Part shown: piece by piece, positions 1 to 8,237 of the stretch
How positions within the stretch are numbered: the first letter of the stretch is position 1
Layout of the letters: every line of letters begins with the position of its first letter
Assembly (NCBI GenBank): GCA_019695035.1
Contig: JAIBAU010000009.1
Coordinates: forward strand, 1 to 64,000
Origin: Caulobacteraceae bacterium
GTDB lineage: Bacteria > Pseudomonadota > Alphaproteobacteria > Caulobacterales > Caulobacteraceae
Direction of reading: 5' to 3'
DNA: 64,000 bases
Notes under the pieces: model-generated
Seen by the model: the letters and a program-made list of their open reading frames with translations, nothing else
What the model was told of the DNA's origin: nothing
Databases searched by the model: none
Translations under genes and position numbers: made by a program

Positions 1-2089
1 GGGTCATGTCCTCGTAGGAGGCCGTGTCGCGGTCGGCCCCGCCGTTGAAGACGTCGGCCCCGGCGCCGCCGATCAGGATGTCGTTGCCGGCGTCGCCGTT
101 CAGGGTGTCGTTGTTGTTCTGGCCGTAAAGCTTGTCCACGCCGCCCGCGCCCGACAGCGTGTCGTTGCCGTCGTTGCCGTAGGCGTAGTCGCCCGCCGCC
201 GAACCCACGAAGGTGTCGGCGAAGCCGGTCAGGCGGTAGCGCTCGATGCCGGAGAAGGTGTCGCCCAGCGCATCGCCCGTGTGCACGCCGGTGGTCAGGT
301 TAATCCCCACGCCGCCGGTGGCGTCGGCATAGCTGGCGTAGTCGAGGCCGTTGCCGCCGTTCAGGGCGTCGGCGCCGGCGCCGCCAAGCAGGCTGTCATT
401 GCCATCGCCGCCGGTCAGGGTGTCGTTGCCGGCACGGCCCTGCAGCACGTTGCCCCCGGCGTTGCCGATCAGGGTGTCATTGCCCGAGCCGCCCACCGCG
501 CGCTCGATCATCACGCCCTGGGCGATGGAGAAGGCCGCGTAGATGCCGGTTGCGTACGACGGGTTGCCGCCGCCCGTAGCCGAGTAGTCGATGGTCGCGG
601 CGTTCAGGTTGATGACCGCGTCAGCCGAGCCCGAATACCGGATCGTGTCGTCGCCGCCCGCATCCCAGATGCACTGGAAGTAGGTGCCGACGGCATTGGT
701 CGCGGGGATTTCGTAGATGTCGTTCCCCGTGTGCCAGCTCATGTTGGCGCCGTACTTCTCCTGCATCATTGCGATGTCGAGAGCACCGAGCGAACCCATG
801 AACCCGTAGGCCGTGATGGCGCTCGGGGTCGCGCCGTTGGGACCGGAATCCCAGGCGGCGTTGTAGGACATGATGGTGAACAGTTCCTGGTTCAGGTTGT
901 ACAACCCGAAGTCATCGAACGGCCCGGAAACGCCCAGCATGACCGTCGAGCCGCCGCCATTGTCGTGCGGGTGAGCCATGCCCATGGCGTGGCCGATCTC
1001 ATGGACCAGGGTGACGAAGCCGTAGCCGCCCTGTTCGAGGCCGCCGCCCGCCGTCCGGCTCCAGCCGAAGCCATCGACCCAGAAGGTGCCGACGCCGGAG
1101 CCCGAACCCGTGTTGGGCGGGCCCATCTGGCCAAGCGTGCCGCCGCCGTTCTGGGCTGTCACCATGTGGAAGTCAGCGGTCGCCGAGTTGAACGACTGGA
1201 CGAAGGTGATGCCGGTGATCTTGGTGTACTCGTTGAACGCCAGCATCGCCTGCTGGATTTCGTAGGCCGTCCAGCCGAGCGAGGCGGAAGAGCCCCCGAA
1301 CGACTCGCCGGCCTCGCAGAAATAGACCTCGATCACATTGTCCGCCGCGCCCGGCACGACGTTGCTCACGCCGCCCCAGTCGATGGAGCTCAGCAGGTCG
1401 GGAAGCGGAGCCTCGACGCCTGACAGGGTGTAGGCGCCGGTCGAGGACGTGAAGCCGTCCGCCTTGACCCAGTAGGTGCCGCTGGTCTCGCAGTAGAAGC
1501 CCAGGACTTCCGTATCAGGGGCAAGCGGTCCGTCCGAACTTCCCAGCAACACGTTGCCCGTCGCGCCGCCGCGGATTTCGATCACCGCGTCGAGGGAGCC
1601 CTGGGGGTCCATGGTGAATTCGTAGTAGTGGCCGGCCACCAGGGTGACCTGGAACCAGTCCTGGTCCGAGGCGGAGTTGATGTACTGGGTGACTGCCGGA
1701 GCGCCCAGAACGAGCACCTCGGTGCTGGTCGAGTTGCCGGGGATGGTGTCGCCGCCCGAACCCGGCCCCGTGTCCTGGATCGTCCCGCCGCCCGTCTGGG
1801 CGATGAAGTTCGAGGCCAGTGAGCCTCGACCGGTCTCGGCCGAAGCGCGGGGCGAGTCGACGCTCGCGTGGTTCCAGCTAAAGCCGAGCTGGCCGAGCGC
1901 CGGAAAGCCGTTCGGGAAGACCCCCCCCTGGCCGTGGCCCTCACCGACGAACGGGCGGCCGTTCAGCACATCATTCAGAATGTCGAAAGACGGCCCGGAA
2001 CCGCGCGGGTTCGCCCCGTAGAAAGGATCCAGGGTTGGATCATAGTTCGCTTCGTTGCCGCGCTCGGCAATCGACTCAGACGGACGCAT
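1..2089 (-). CDS. Serralysin-family RTX zinc metalloprotease (M10), 3' end outside window
   Basis: Secreted endopeptidase, incomplete at the left window edge; about 696 residues are visible. The frame is open from an ATG at 2089, preceded by a GGGAG ribosome site. Residues about 125-225 form a beta-rich domain resembling a bacterial pre-peptidase (PPC) domain. The catalytic domain follows, with the zinc signature HEIGHAMGMAH starting at residue 363 and a Met-turn (TIMSY) near residue 407. The end is a run of glycine/aspartate nonapeptides such as GGSGNDTLI and GDAGNDILI, the calcium-binding RTX roll. There is no N-terminal signal peptide, which fits type I secretion by a C-terminal signal lying outside the window. 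The transporter genes are not present here. The PPC domain ahead of the protease domain is a less usual order. Family call is firm; substrate unknown. Confidence 0.93.
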   Translation of the reverse strand, partial: MRPSESIAERGNEANYDPTLDPFYGANPRGSGPSFDILNDVLNGRPFVGEGHGQGGVFPNGFPALGQLGFSWNHASVDSPRASAETGRGSLASNFIAQTGGGTIQDTGPGSGGDTIPGNSTSTEVLVLGAPAVTQYINSASDQDWFQVTLVAGHYYEFTMDPQGSLDAVIEIRGGATGNVLLGSSDGPLAPDTEVLGFYCETSGTYWVKADGFTSSTGAYTLSGVEAPLPDLLSSIDWGGVSNVVPGAADNVIEVYFCEAGESFGGSSASLGWTAYEIQQAMLAFNEYTKITGITFVQSFNSATADFHMVTAQNGGGTLGQMGPPNTGSGSGVGTFWVDGFGWSRTAGGGLEQGGYGFVTLVHEIGHAMGMAHPHDNGGGSTVMLGVSGPFDDFGLYNLNQELFTIMSYNAAWDSGPNGATPSAITAYGFMGSLGALDIAMMQEKYGANMSWHTGNDIYEIPATNAVGTYFQCIWDAGGDDTIRYSGSADAVINLNAATIDYSATGGGNPSYATGIYAAFSIAQGVMIERAVGGSGNDTLIGNAGGNVLQGRAGNDTLTGGDGNDSLLGGAGADALNGGNGLDYASYADATGGVGINLTTGVHTGDALGDTFSGIERYRLTGFADTFVGSAAGDYAYGNDGNDTLSGAGGVDKLYGQNNNDTLNGDAGNDILIGGAGADVFNGGADRDTASYEDMT

Positions 2090-2232
2090 GGATGCAAGTC
2101 TCCCTCATGGCCCGCGTTGTTGCGCAATACGGGCACTTTTCTCCAGTCGGAGACAGGATGACCACATTCCCCGGCGTCTGCCTACCCTGAACTATGGTTG
2201 ATGTCGCAGGGGCAAGCAGTCCGCGACGAACG

Positions 2233-3018
2233 TCAGCGCGGGGGCATGCGAATGGCGCCGTCGAGACGGACACACTCGCCGTTGAGGTAGCTGTTGCGGC
2301 ACATTTCGAGCACCAGGGAGGCGTATTCTTCCGGTTTCCCCAGCCGCTTAGGGAAAGGAATCGAGGCCGCGAGCGCATCCTGAACGTTCTGCGGCATGGC
2401 CGCCATCATAGGGGTCATCATGATCCCGGGGAGGATGGTATTCACCCGAATCCCTTCATTCATGAGGTCTCGCGCCGCAGGCAAGGTCAGGGCGTAGACG
2501 CCCCCCTTTGAAGCCGAATAGGCCGCCTGGCCGATCTGACCGTCCTGGGCGGCGACAGACGCCGTCGAGACGATCAGCCCCCGCTCCCCGTCCGTCATCG
2601 GCTCCGCCGTCATCATGCCGGCCGCCGCCAGCGACAGACACCGGAAAGATCCGATGAGGTTGATCTGGATGACCTTTTCGAAGGCGGCCATGTCGTGCGA
2701 CTTGATGACGTTCGCGTCGTTCTTGTCGCGTGACGCAGTCTTCTGACCGATGGCGATGCCGGCGCAGTTGATCAGGATGCGCTCCTGGCCATGGGCCGCC
2801 CGGGCCTTCTCGAAGCCGGCCTGCACGCTGGCGTCAGAGGTGACGTCGACATTGCAGAACACCCCACCGATCTCTCGGGCTACACCTTCGCCGCGCTCGG
2901 CGTTCATGTCGAAAATCGCCACACGGACGCCCTGACCCGCCAGGGCTCGCGCTGTGGCCTCGCCCAGGCCCGACGCTCCCCCGGTGACGATGGCCGAAAT
3001 CGAACCGTCGAGTTTCAT
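2233..3018 (-). CDS. Short-chain dehydrogenase, HSD10-like (3-hydroxyacyl-CoA dehydrogenase type)
   Basis: NAD-dependent oxidoreductase of 261 residues. It shows the Rossmann cofactor motif TGGASGLG near residue 13, NCAG in the middle, and the catalytic Ser...YSASK pair. The sequence style, including the long insert after NCAG and the ending around LNGECVRLDGAIRM, resembles 3-hydroxy-2-methylbutyryl-CoA/3-hydroxyacyl-CoA dehydrogenases of the HSD17B10 group, which act in isoleucine and fatty-acid degradation. The start is the ATG at 3018, where the conserved MKLDGSISAIVTGG begins; the frame remains open upstream but that extension is not family-like. AGGA lies upstream. It stands alone between the RTX protease and a divergent DUF1232 gene. 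The exact substrate is inferred from family resemblance. Confidence 0.85.
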   Translation of the reverse strand: MKLDGSISAIVTGGASGLGEATARALAGQGVRVAIFDMNAERGEGVAREIGGVFCNVDVTSDASVQAGFEKARAAHGQERILINCAGIAIGQKTASRDKNDANVIKSHDMAAFEKVIQINLIGSFRCLSLAAAGMMTAEPMTDGERGLIVSTASVAAQDGQIGQAAYSASKGGVYALTLPAARDLMNEGIRVNTILPGIMMTPMMAAMPQNVQDALAASIPFPKRLGKPEEYASLVLEMCRNSYLNGECVRLDGAIRMPPR

Positions 3019-3064
3019 GGACGTTTTTCCTGCTCGAAAAAGGACTATGTGAAGGGCGCGTCCG

Positions 3065-3520
3065 GTGGGGCGCGCGTATGCGGACGAGGGTTTAGCGGTG
3101 GCCGCCCGAAAAGCAAAACCGACCGGCGAGACCGGGTTCGACCCCCGCGGCCCGATCGACCCGTCCCGGGCGCTGACGCCCCACGTCCAGCGAGTCAATG
3201 AAGTCCGAGTGCGCAAGGGTTTCTGGCCGAAGATCCGACGGACCGCAGCGCGCATTCCCTTCAGTCGTGAGGTCGTGGCGGCCTGGTACTGCGCCCGCGA
3301 CCCGGAAACCCCGGCGGCCGCCAAGGGCATGCTCCTGGGCGCGCTGGCCTATTTTGTCCTGCCGACGGACGCGCTGCCCGACATCCTGGCGGGAATCGGA
3401 TTCACGGATGACGCGGCCGTCATCGCGACGGTGCTCGGAATCCTCGGCGCCAACGTCAAGGAGCGGCATCGGACGTCTGCGACAGAGGCGCTTGAGCGTC
3501 TCGGCCGGGAGGACGACTAG
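3065..3520 (+). CDS. YkvA-type DUF1232 membrane-associated protein
   Basis: Protein of 151 residues. The central segment, about residues 88-125, reads as the DUF1232 signature: a hydrophobic helix with Y-F-x-x-P-x-D-A-x-P-D (YFVLPTDALPDILAG) followed by TDD-A. The family occurs widely as small membrane or membrane-associated proteins with no firmly assigned function. The start is a GTG at 3065 with AAGGG upstream. The first 60 residues are basic and poorly conserved. It is divergent from the SDR gene and ends 4 bases inside the convergent oxygenase gene. No role can be assigned beyond the family. Confidence 0.75.
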   Translation: MGRAYADEGLAVAARKAKPTGETGFDPRGPIDPSRALTPHVQRVNEVRVRKGFWPKIRRTAARIPFSREVVAAWYCARDPETPAAAKGMLLGALAYFVLPTDALPDILAGIGFTDDAAVIATVLGILGANVKERHRTSATEALERLGREDD

Positions 3521-4293
3521 GGCGCGGTCACCGGATCTGCGCGCGAACGAAGCCAGCCCGTGATCGACAGGCGCTCGGCCTGCACATAGGAGGCCACCTC
3601 GGTGACCGCGTGACTGGTCGGCACGCGGAAGATGTTGAGGGCGTTGAAGGTCGGCTTCCAGGCTTCCTCGATGTGGCCGTCGGCATCGATGAAGGCCAGC
3701 AGCCCGCCCCAGTCCGGCCGCCACACCGGAGTGAAGTTCAGCACGAAGGCGAACAGGCGATCCTGTCCGGGCTTGTCGTCATCGTGAGTCGTGAGAAAGT
3801 GCCCCGCCCTGTACCGGGTCGCCTGGGCGTCGGCGAAGACGATGCGGTCGTCGCCGGTGACGACCCGCACAAATCCAAGAAAGTCGGGACCGTTCACAAA
3901 ATCGAACACGCTCTCGTAGACCCAGCCCGACCGGTCCCCCGCCAGCATCGCCGCCGACAGGCGGTAATTGTCGAATTCGTACTGAAACCCGGACCGCGCC
4001 CGTTCGGCGAGATCGGCGCGGCGGGCGGCCGCTTCTCCCGGAGCCAGCGCCCGCAAGACCTCCAGGTCGAAATCCCCGGGTTCTCCGCGAAAGATGGTCG
4101 ACCGGGCCCAGCGTCCTTCCTTCGACAGGCTGGCGTGGATGCGGTTTGCCGCGTCGCGCGTCAGGAGGTTTCGCACATGGATGCGACCCCGTTCGGCGAA
4201 ACGCTGGGCCAGGGCGAGGGGTTCGAGCGCCGGATTTAGCGTCAGCCAGGAGGGGACCGGCTGCAACACCCGTTTCAGATCAGCTGCAGGCAT
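3517..4293 (-). CDS. 2-oxoglutarate/Fe(II)-dependent oxygenase (first of a tandem pair)
   Basis: Probable dioxygenase of 258 residues with the double-stranded beta-helix iron motif: H170-x-D172, a distal H228 and the 2-oxoglutarate-binding R241 in RLSITGW. Landmarks shared with its upstream neighbour are FVNGPDFLGF, the ATRYR stretch, the WRPDWGGLL stretch and FRVPTSHAVT. This pattern resembles the prolyl-hydroxylase-like SM-20/OGFOD1/Tpa1 branch, whose members hydroxylate proline in protein targets such as ribosomal proteins. The substrate here is unknown. It is transcribed with the next gene upstream, which stops 7 bases before this start, so the two likely form an operon that arose by duplication. 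Confidence 0.85.
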   Translation of the reverse strand: MPAADLKRVLQPVPSWLTLNPALEPLALAQRFAERGRIHVRNLLTRDAANRIHASLSKEGRWARSTIFRGEPGDFDLEVLRALAPGEAAARRADLAERARSGFQYEFDNYRLSAAMLAGDRSGWVYESVFDFVNGPDFLGFVRVVTGDDRIVFADAQATRYRAGHFLTTHDDDKPGQDRLFAFVLNFTPVWRPDWGGLLAFIDADGHIEEAWKPTFNALNIFRVPTSHAVTEVASYVQAERLSITGWLRSRADPVTAP

Positions 4294-4300
4294 CGCGGCT

Positions 4301-5053
4301 CTACTCGGCCCGCAGATACCAGCCGCTGATCGCGAGCCGGTCGCGGGGTGCGAAATCGGTGACCTGGGTCACCGAGTGATCCATCGGCACCCGGAACAGA
4401 CTGAGGGAATTGAACAGCGGGCTGAAGCCGTCGACGATACGGCTGCCTTCGTGGAACAGCAGCAGCCCGCCCCACTCCGGGCGCCACTCGCGGGACAGGT
4501 TGAACACCCACGCGGCGGTGCGGCGCGAATGGCTGTCGCGGTCGGAGTGCAGCGTCAGAAGGTCGCCGCGCCGGTACCGCGTCGCCTGAGCCTCGCAGGC
4601 AACCGGGTGTTCTCCGGTCAGCGCGGCCCCGAAGGCGAGGAACTCGGGCCCATTGACGAAGTCATAGAAGGCGTTGAGCTGGTCCCCACGTTCCAGGCCG
4701 AAGGCGCGCTCGGCAGACAGGCGGCGCACGTCGAACATGTACTGCATCGCCGGATCGTCCGGATCGACGCGCGCCTCGGCGATCCACTCGGCATGCAGGG
4801 GCTGGACCGGCGCGCGTCCCCTGAGAGGCGCGCTGAAGGAGCCGGACGCCAGCCGAACCGAACGGAGCCAGTCCTCCTCGGCGTCGAGGGCGGCCGCCAG
4901 GGCCTGGGCGCTAAGGGGGTCCAGCACGTCCCGGATCTGCAATCGCCCATCCGCCTCGAATGCGGCCCGCAGGGCCACGAGATCCAGGTCGTCGGACAGC
5001 CGGTATGCGTCGGTGGTAAAGACGGCGTCCACGGTCTTGGCGACCTTCGTCAT
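4301..5053 (-). CDS. 2-oxoglutarate/Fe(II)-dependent oxygenase (second of a tandem pair)
   Basis: Protein of 250 residues, paralogous to the downstream gene. The iron facial triad is visible as H169-x-D171 and H226, with R239 in RLAISGW as the likely 2-oxoglutarate anchor. Shared elements are FVNGPEFLAF, the ATRYRRG stretch, WRPEWGGLL and FRVPMDHSVT. The N-terminal half differs more between the copies, which suggests that substrate recognition has diverged. This is the promoter-proximal gene of the pair, starting at ATG 5053. It diverges from the isoaspartyl peptidase gene across about 100 bases. Family assignment is good; a protein (prolyl) hydroxylase role is inference. Confidence 0.85.
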   Translation of the reverse strand: MTKVAKTVDAVFTTDAYRLSDDLDLVALRAAFEADGRLQIRDVLDPLSAQALAAALDAEEDWLRSVRLASGSFSAPLRGRAPVQPLHAEWIAEARVDPDDPAMQYMFDVRRLSAERAFGLERGDQLNAFYDFVNGPEFLAFGAALTGEHPVACEAQATRYRRGDLLTLHSDRDSHSRRTAAWVFNLSREWRPEWGGLLLFHEGSRIVDGFSPLFNSLSLFRVPMDHSVTQVTDFAPRDRLAISGWYLRAE

Positions 5054-5155
5054 GGTTGAGCCTGTAGCCGGGGAACGCTAAGCACCGCCCCGCCCTTCAG
5101 TTAAGAGGGGCGTGACGACTGGCCGCAAGGCCTAATTGGCGGCGGGAGGCCTGCG

Positions 5156-6031
5156 ATGGCGCGTTTTGCAATGGCTTTGCACGGGGGCGCAGGCGCCAAG
5201 CGCAATCGCGACTACTCCCGGGAAACGCCCCACATGCGTGGCCTGGTCGAGGCGGCGCGCGACATGCTGGCCAGAGGGACCAGCGCCCTCGACGTCGCCG
5301 TCGCCACCGTGCGTGACCTTGAGGACTCGGGCCTGTACGTCGCGGGCCGGGGCGCCTCGCCGAACGAGTTGGGCCAGTATGAGCTCGACGCCTCCATCAT
5401 GACCGGCCCCGACCGGCACGCGGGCGCAGTCGCGGCCCTCCAGGGGTTCCGCAATCCGGTTGAGGTCGCACGGCTGGTCCTTGAGTCGACGCCCCACGTC
5501 ATGCTGGCCGGTGACGGGGCGGCCCGTTTTGCAGCGGCCAACAACTGCGACAGAATCGACGATCCCAAGGCCTGGTTCACGGCCGCAGGACAGGGTGAGG
5601 ACAACCACCCGCCAGGCCGGTTGGCGCATGGAACGGTCGGCTGCGTGGTGCTGGACGCCGACGGGAACATGGCGGCGGCGACCTCGACCGCCGGGGTCTT
5701 CGGAAAGATGCCGGGCCGGGTCGGCGATACGCCGATCATTGCGTCCGGCACCTGGTGCGATGGTCAGGTCGCCGTGTCGGGCACAGGCCAGGGCGAGTAC
5801 TTCATGCTGACCGCCGCCTGCGCCCAGGTCGGCTGGCGGGTCGCGGCCGGGCAGGATCTCCAGGAGGCGGTGGCGGACGTCCTCAGCGAGATCGGCGGTC
5901 TCGGCGGCGACGGCGGTCTGATCGCGGTGGACCGGGAGGGTCGCCTGGCCACCCTGTACAACTCCGAAGGCATGAAGCGGGCGGTGCTCACGCCGGGCGG
6001 AGAAATCCGCTCTGAAGTATTCGACGACTAG
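5156..6031 (+). CDS. Isoaspartyl peptidase / type III L-asparaginase
   Basis: N-terminal nucleophile hydrolase of 291 residues that cleaves isoaspartyl dipeptides and L-asparagine. The precursor self-cleaves before a threonine, here T160 in the AHGTVG motif, giving alpha and beta chains. The early HGGAG motif (residues 9-13) and the later GDG/TGQGE glycine-rich segments are typical. The linker before T160 (residues about 140-158) is the usual low-complexity region. The start ATG at 5156 has GGGAGG upstream. The protein is slightly shorter than the E. coli enzyme (about 320 residues). It is followed by a YCII gene on the same strand. Confidence 0.92.
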   Translation: MARFAMALHGGAGAKRNRDYSRETPHMRGLVEAARDMLARGTSALDVAVATVRDLEDSGLYVAGRGASPNELGQYELDASIMTGPDRHAGAVAALQGFRNPVEVARLVLESTPHVMLAGDGAARFAAANNCDRIDDPKAWFTAAGQGEDNHPPGRLAHGTVGCVVLDADGNMAAATSTAGVFGKMPGRVGDTPIIASGTWCDGQVAVSGTGQGEYFMLTAACAQVGWRVAAGQDLQEAVADVLSEIGGLGGDGGLIAVDREGRLATLYNSEGMKRAVLTPGGEIRSEVFDD

Positions 6032-6111
6032 GGTCCGCGTCCTGGCTGCGGCGCTTGACGTGAGCCCGGTGCGGGCGTGTGGTCGCCTTCCAGTCAATCC
6101 CGGAGACGTCC

Positions 6112-6453
6112 ATGCCCACGTTCCTCGCCGTCTATGTAGGTGAACCGACCAACGGCCCGCCGCCCGAGTTGACTCCCGAACGGATGAGGGAGGGGATGCA
6201 GGCCTGGCAGGACTGGGGCGCCCGACACGGCGACGATATCGTCTTCATGGGCGGACCGCTTGGCCGCACCAAGAAGACGTCGAAGTCCGGCGTCGAGGAC
6301 ATCCGTAACCGCATGGGCGGCTTCACCATCGTGCGGGCCGAGAGCCACGAAGCGGCGGCCAGGATGTTCGAGAACCATCCCCACTTCATGATCTTCCCGG
6401 GCGACGGGGTCGAGGTGATGCCTATCCTGGATATTCCGCAGACGCCCGACTGA
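6112..6453 (+). CDS. YCII-related domain protein
   Basis: Small protein of 113 residues beginning MPTFLAVYVG at ATG 6112, with GGAG six bases upstream; an in-frame GTG at 6079 lacks support. It has the ferredoxin-like YCII/DGPF fold pattern: an N-terminal strand, a helix containing MREGMQAWQDWG, a central FMGGPLGRTKK loop, a FTIVRAESHEAAARMF segment and the end FPGDGVEVMPI. Members of this family are found as stand-alone proteins or fused to sigma factors, mostly without known activity. It lies about 80 bases after the isoaspartyl peptidase and just upstream of rlmN, with its own gaps on both sides. Confidence 0.75.
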   Translation: MPTFLAVYVGEPTNGPPPELTPERMREGMQAWQDWGARHGDDIVFMGGPLGRTKKTSKSGVEDIRNRMGGFTIVRAESHEAAARMFENHPHFMIFPGDGVEVMPILDIPQTPD

Positions 6454-6464
6454 GGCGGGGCCGC

Positions 6465-6493
6465 CTTAAAGTCCACGGGTTCTGTGCTATATT
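6465..6493 (+). promoter_or_regulatory. Candidate sigma-70-like promoter of rlmN
   Basis: CTTAAA at 6465-6470 and TATATT at 6488-6493 are 17 bases apart in the gap between the YCII gene and rlmN. The -10 box is strong, the -35 box weak. A start site near 6500 would give a short leader and would place the GTG at 6484 upstream of the transcript, supporting the rlmN start at 6523. Confidence 0.4.
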
Positions 6494-6522
6494 GCCTGCT
6501 TCCCAGAGCCGAAGGACTTCCC

Positions 6523-7674
6523 GTGGGCGCTACGACCCTCGACCTTTCCCGCGCTTCGAAGGCGCCCGTGATTCCCAATCTGTCGGGGATGACGCGCGAC
6601 GAACTGCGTCAGGCGATCATCGACGCCGGCGTGGCCGACGCGGCCAAGGCCAGGATGCGCGCCAGCCAGGTCTGGCGCTGGATCCACCACTACGGCGTCA
6701 CTGATTTCGCGCTCATGAGCGACGTCGCCAAGGACACCCGTGCGAAGCTGACGCAAGCCTTCTCGATTGCACGGCCCGAGGTGGTCGAACGGCAGGTGTC
6801 GAAGGACGGCACGCGCAAGTGGCTGATCCGCTTCGCTCCCGGCATCGAGGCGGAGACCGTCTACATCCCGGACGTGGGCCGGGCCGGGGCGCTCTGCGTT
6901 TCCAGCCAGGTCGGCTGCACCCTGAACTGCAGCTTCTGTCATACGGGGACCCAGGCCCTGGTGCGCAACCTTACCGCCGCGGAAATCGTGGCTCAGGTTC
7001 AGGTGGCGCGCGACGACCTGGGGGAATGGCCCTCGCCCAAGGAGGACCGCAAGCTTTCGAACATCGTGTTCATGGGGATGGGCGAGCCGCTCTACAACCT
7101 CGACAACGTCGCCTCGGCGATCGACATCATCGCCGACAACGAGGGCATCGCCATCTCGCGGCGGCGCATCACCGTCTCGACCTCCGGGGTGGTGCCGATG
7201 ATTCCCGAACTCGGCGCCCGAACCGCGACCATGCTGGCGATCAGCCTTCACGCCACCAATGACCTGCTGCGCAACGAGCTGGTGCCGTTGAACAAGAAGT
7301 ACCCGATCGAGGATCTGATGGCCGCGATCCGGTCCTACCCTGGCCTTGGCAACGCCCGTCGCGTGACCTTCGAGTACGTGATGCTGAAGGGCGTCAACGA
7401 CAGCCCTGCTGAAGCGCGAGCGCTGGTCAAGCTGCTCAAGGGCGTCCCGGCCAAGATCAACCTGATCCCCTTCAACCCCTGGCCAGGCTCGCAGTACGAA
7501 TGTTCGGACTGGGCCACCATCGAGAAGTTCGCCGCGGAGCTGAATCGAGCCGGTTACGCCTCGCCGATCCGAACGCCGAGGGGCCGGGACATTCTCGCCG
7601 CTTGCGGCCAACTGAAAAGTGAGAGTGAGAAGATCCGCGCCAGCGCGCTGCGGGCCATGGTGAGCGTGGACTGA
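6523..7674 (+). CDS. rlmN: Dual-specificity 23S rRNA (A2503-C2) / tRNA (A37-C2) methyltransferase RlmN
   Basis: Radical SAM enzyme of 383 residues that methylates carbon 2 of adenine in 23S rRNA and some tRNAs. The 4Fe-4S cluster motif CxxxCxxC is C132-TLN-C136-SF-C139. The two cysteines used in the methyl-transfer mechanism are visible: C125 (LCVSS) and C361 (LAACGQL). GMGEPL, the SAM-binding loop, follows the cluster. I chose the GTG at 6523 because GAAGGA lies six bases upstream and the start at 6484 overlaps the likely promoter. The gene is monocistronic, with an inverted repeat downstream. Confidence 0.97.
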   Translation: MGATTLDLSRASKAPVIPNLSGMTRDELRQAIIDAGVADAAKARMRASQVWRWIHHYGVTDFALMSDVAKDTRAKLTQAFSIARPEVVERQVSKDGTRKWLIRFAPGIEAETVYIPDVGRAGALCVSSQVGCTLNCSFCHTGTQALVRNLTAAEIVAQVQVARDDLGEWPSPKEDRKLSNIVFMGMGEPLYNLDNVASAIDIIADNEGIAISRRRITVSTSGVVPMIPELGARTATMLAISLHATNDLLRNELVPLNKKYPIEDLMAAIRSYPGLGNARRVTFEYVMLKGVNDSPAEARALVKLLKGVPAKINLIPFNPWPGSQYECSDWATIEKFAAELNRAGYASPIRTPRGRDILAACGQLKSESEKIRASALRAMVSVD

Positions 7675-7701
7675 AAGGCGAGCGACTGCCGTACCCGATC
7701 T

Positions 7702-7721
7702 CCCGCCGACGCTGAGGCGGG
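7702..7721 (+). terminator. Possible stem-loop terminator after rlmN
   Basis: Perfect inverted repeat CCCGCC / GGCGGG with an 8-base loop, starting 28 bases after the rlmN stop codon. There is no run of T after the stem, so intrinsic termination is uncertain; such T-poor stems are frequent in high-GC genomes. Confidence 0.35.
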
Positions 7722-7791
7722 TATAGAGTGGCCCGCAGCATGCAGAGGGGCAGGCTGACGCCCGGTGCGCAGCCAGAGTGATACAGCGACC

Positions 7792-8235
7792 ATGGATTGG
7801 ACCCAACTAATCCCAGACCTGTCGAGCCCTGAGGTTCAGGCCTTCGCGTCAGGTTTCCCCGTGACCCTGGCCCATGCCGGGATAACCGCTGGTCTGCTGT
7901 TTGTCGGGGCCACGCTCTACGCCTTGCTGACGCCCTACAAGGAGATCGCTCTGATCCGGGAGGGCAATGCGGCCGCCGCCGTCGCCCTTGGCGGCGTGCT
8001 GATCGGACTGGCCCTTCCCCTGGCGGCATCGCTTTCGGCCTCGAACTCGATGCTGGAAATCGTTGTTTGGGGCGCGGCCACTCTCGTGCTGCAGCTGCTT
8101 GTCTTCCGCATCATCGACTTCCTGCTGACCGGCCTGCCCCAGCGCATCCAGGAAGGCGAGGTCTCTGCGGCCGTCCTGTTGATCGCGGCCAAGCTCGCTT
8201 CCGCCGTCATCCTGGCTGCGGCGGTGGCGGGGTAG
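7792..8235 (+). CDS. DUF350 integral membrane protein
   Basis: Polytopic membrane protein of 147 residues with four predicted transmembrane helices arranged as two similar pairs, the hallmark of DUF350. In-order landmarks are a first helix around residues 25-48, YKEIALIREGN (about 50-60), a second helix with GGVLIGLALPLAAS, then the second pair ending near the C-terminus. Function of the family is not established. The ATG at 7792 precedes MDWTQL; an in-frame GTG at 7765 is a possible longer start. It ends two bases before the protease gene, so both are almost surely co-transcribed and may act together in the envelope. Confidence 0.8.
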   Translation: MDWTQLIPDLSSPEVQAFASGFPVTLAHAGITAGLLFVGATLYALLTPYKEIALIREGNAAAAVALGGVLIGLALPLAASLSASNSMLEIVVWGAATLVLQLLVFRIIDFLLTGLPQRIQEGEVSAAVLLIAAKLASAVILAAAVAG

Positions 8236-8237
8236 TC

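Noticed and set aside
1..500. Regular short repeats that could suggest a CRISPR array
   Set aside because: They translate as RTX nonapeptides in the protease frame; no conserved direct repeats with unique spacers.
281..1423. Long open frame on the + strand opposite the RTX protease
   Set aside because: It is the antisense of the protease and RTX repeats; high GC keeps both strands open, and it shows no domain or ribosome site.
5054..5155. GGCC-GCAA-GGCC hairpin as a riboswitch upstream of the isoaspartyl peptidase gene
   Set aside because: Only four base pairs and no known riboswitch core.
6079..6111. Longer starts for the YCII gene
   Set aside because: ATG 6112 has a ribosome site and matches the family start.
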